A stretch of DNA of 64,000 nt from Sciscionella marina DSM 45152. GTDB taxonomy: Bacteria > Actinomycetota > Actinomycetes > Mycobacteriales > Pseudonocardiaceae. The stretch lies in the NCBI RefSeq assembly GCF_000379465.1, contig NZ_KB905447.1, positions 62,001 to 126,000 on the forward strand, written 5' to 3'. Positions 63,690-64,000 of this stretch are shown piece by piece. The notes under the pieces are model-generated. The model did not search any database. It worked only from the letters and a program-made list of their open reading frames with translations, and was not told where the DNA came from. Within the stretch, counting starts at the first letter, position 1. Every line of letters starts with the position of its first letter. Both the position numbers and the translations under genes were made by a program.

Positions 63690-64000
63690 ATGACCAGTAA
63701 GGAACTCGACGAACCGTTCATCTCCTCGGCGGAAGCGCCGCGGGAGATCACCGTCAAGGCGGTGATCCTTGGCGTGGTGCTCGCCGCCGTGCTCGCCGGC
63801 GCGAACGCCTACCTCGGGCTGAAGGTCGGGCTCACCGTCTCGGCCTCCATCCCGGCCGCGGTGATCTCGATGGCGGTGTTCCGGCTGCTGCGCGGCTCCA
63901 CCATCGTGGAGAACAACATCGTGCAGACCGCGGCCTCGGCGGGGGAGGCGCTTGCGGCCGGGGTGATCTTCACGCTGCCCGCGCTGGTGCTGCTCGGCTA
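63690..64000 (+). CDS. OPT-family oligopeptide transporter, N-terminal part (runs off window)
   Basis: The ATG at 63690 lies 4 bp after the previous stop, and 103 codons are visible. The sequence REITVKAVILGVVLAAVLAGANAYLGLKVGLTVSASIPAAVISMAVFRLLRGSTIVENNIVQTAASAGEALAAGVIFTLPAL is the canonical OPT/YSL start, with NNIVQTAASAGE as the strongest signature. The remaining helices lie outside the window. Role: uptake of peptides or metal-chelate complexes. Confidence 0.92.
   Translation, partial: MTSKELDEPFISSAEAPREITVKAVILGVVLAAVLAGANAYLGLKVGLTVSASIPAAVISMAVFRLLRGSTIVENNIVQTAASAGEALAAGVIFTLPALVLLG

Noticed and set aside
1-64000. CRISPR arrays, insertion sequences, prophage and tRNA genes
   Set aside because: No repeat-spacer arrays, transposase or integrase motifs, terminal inverted repeats or cloverleaf sequences were seen on either strand.

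Overview
The window is a 64 kb chromosomal segment of a high-GC actinomycete, most likely a member of the Pseudonocardiales. This rests on the uniformly GC-rich codon use, the many GTG starts, the ruvCAB-yajC-secDF-apt-rel order, mycobacterial-type families (LLM/F420-type oxidoreductase, Rv2578c-type radical SAM protein, DUF3516 helicase), mycobacterial-type LexA boxes and a complete conservon. I see no phage, transposase, CRISPR array, rRNA or tRNA. The sequence looks like stable core chromosome with catabolic cassettes inserted at one end.

Layout. (1) 1-5156: the tail of a LysR regulator, then a minus-strand pyrimidine/hydantoin cassette: NCS1 permease, beta-ureidopropionase-like nitrilase, dihydropyrimidinase and an LLM flavin/F420 oxidoreductase, with ATGA overlaps between the first three. 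(2) 5387-11329: a TetR/FAD-monooxygenase divergent pair with a clean palindromic operator, a PucR regulator divergent from a CoA-acylating malonate-semialdehyde dehydrogenase (which could finish beta-alanine breakdown), and a patatin. (3) 11340-17222: a split biotin-dependent enzyme cluster (biotin carboxylase, biotin carrier, PxpC/AHS2, PxpB/AHS1), divergent from a second PucR regulator followed by PxpA. This is a likely 5-oxoproline or related lactam/urea-type carboxylase-hydrolase. (4) 17291-22702: pdxS, an XRE-cupin regulator divergent from azlCD, an amino acid permease, pdxT and a YebC-family protein. (5) 22757-32520: a DUF4262 protein, then ruvC-ruvA-ruvB behind a LexA box, yajC, secD-secF-apt and rel. 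(6) 32575-42288: a cyclophilin-type PPIase, a glyoxalase-II-like hydrolase, hisS, a membrane protein, a coiled-coil protein, a radical SAM gene behind a perfect LexA box, aspS, a DUF389 membrane protein and an APH-like kinase. (7) 42289-47937: a 1 kb non-coding leader, a 38-codon upstream ORF and a four-gene conservon (sensor-kinase-like, roadblock, DUF742, GTPase). (8) 47975-64000: a PLP aminotransferase, a winged-helix protein, a FUSC transporter, a PadR/FAD-monooxygenase unit, rarA, two GT-C-like membrane proteins flanking an amidohydrolase/DUF3516-helicase pair, a small membrane protein and the start of an OPT transporter.

How the parts work together. The cassettes at the left end fit import and breakdown of nitrogen compounds (pyrimidines, beta-alanine, 5-oxoproline) under PucR-type control. 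The centre is housekeeping: PLP synthesis, recombination repair under the SOS response, Sec export, purine salvage, stringent response and tRNA charging. Several genes have a TAnnnT -10 element 6-8 nt before the start codon, which suggests leaderless mRNAs. Operators that can be read directly from sequence are the palindromes for the TetR, PadR and second PucR units and two LexA boxes.
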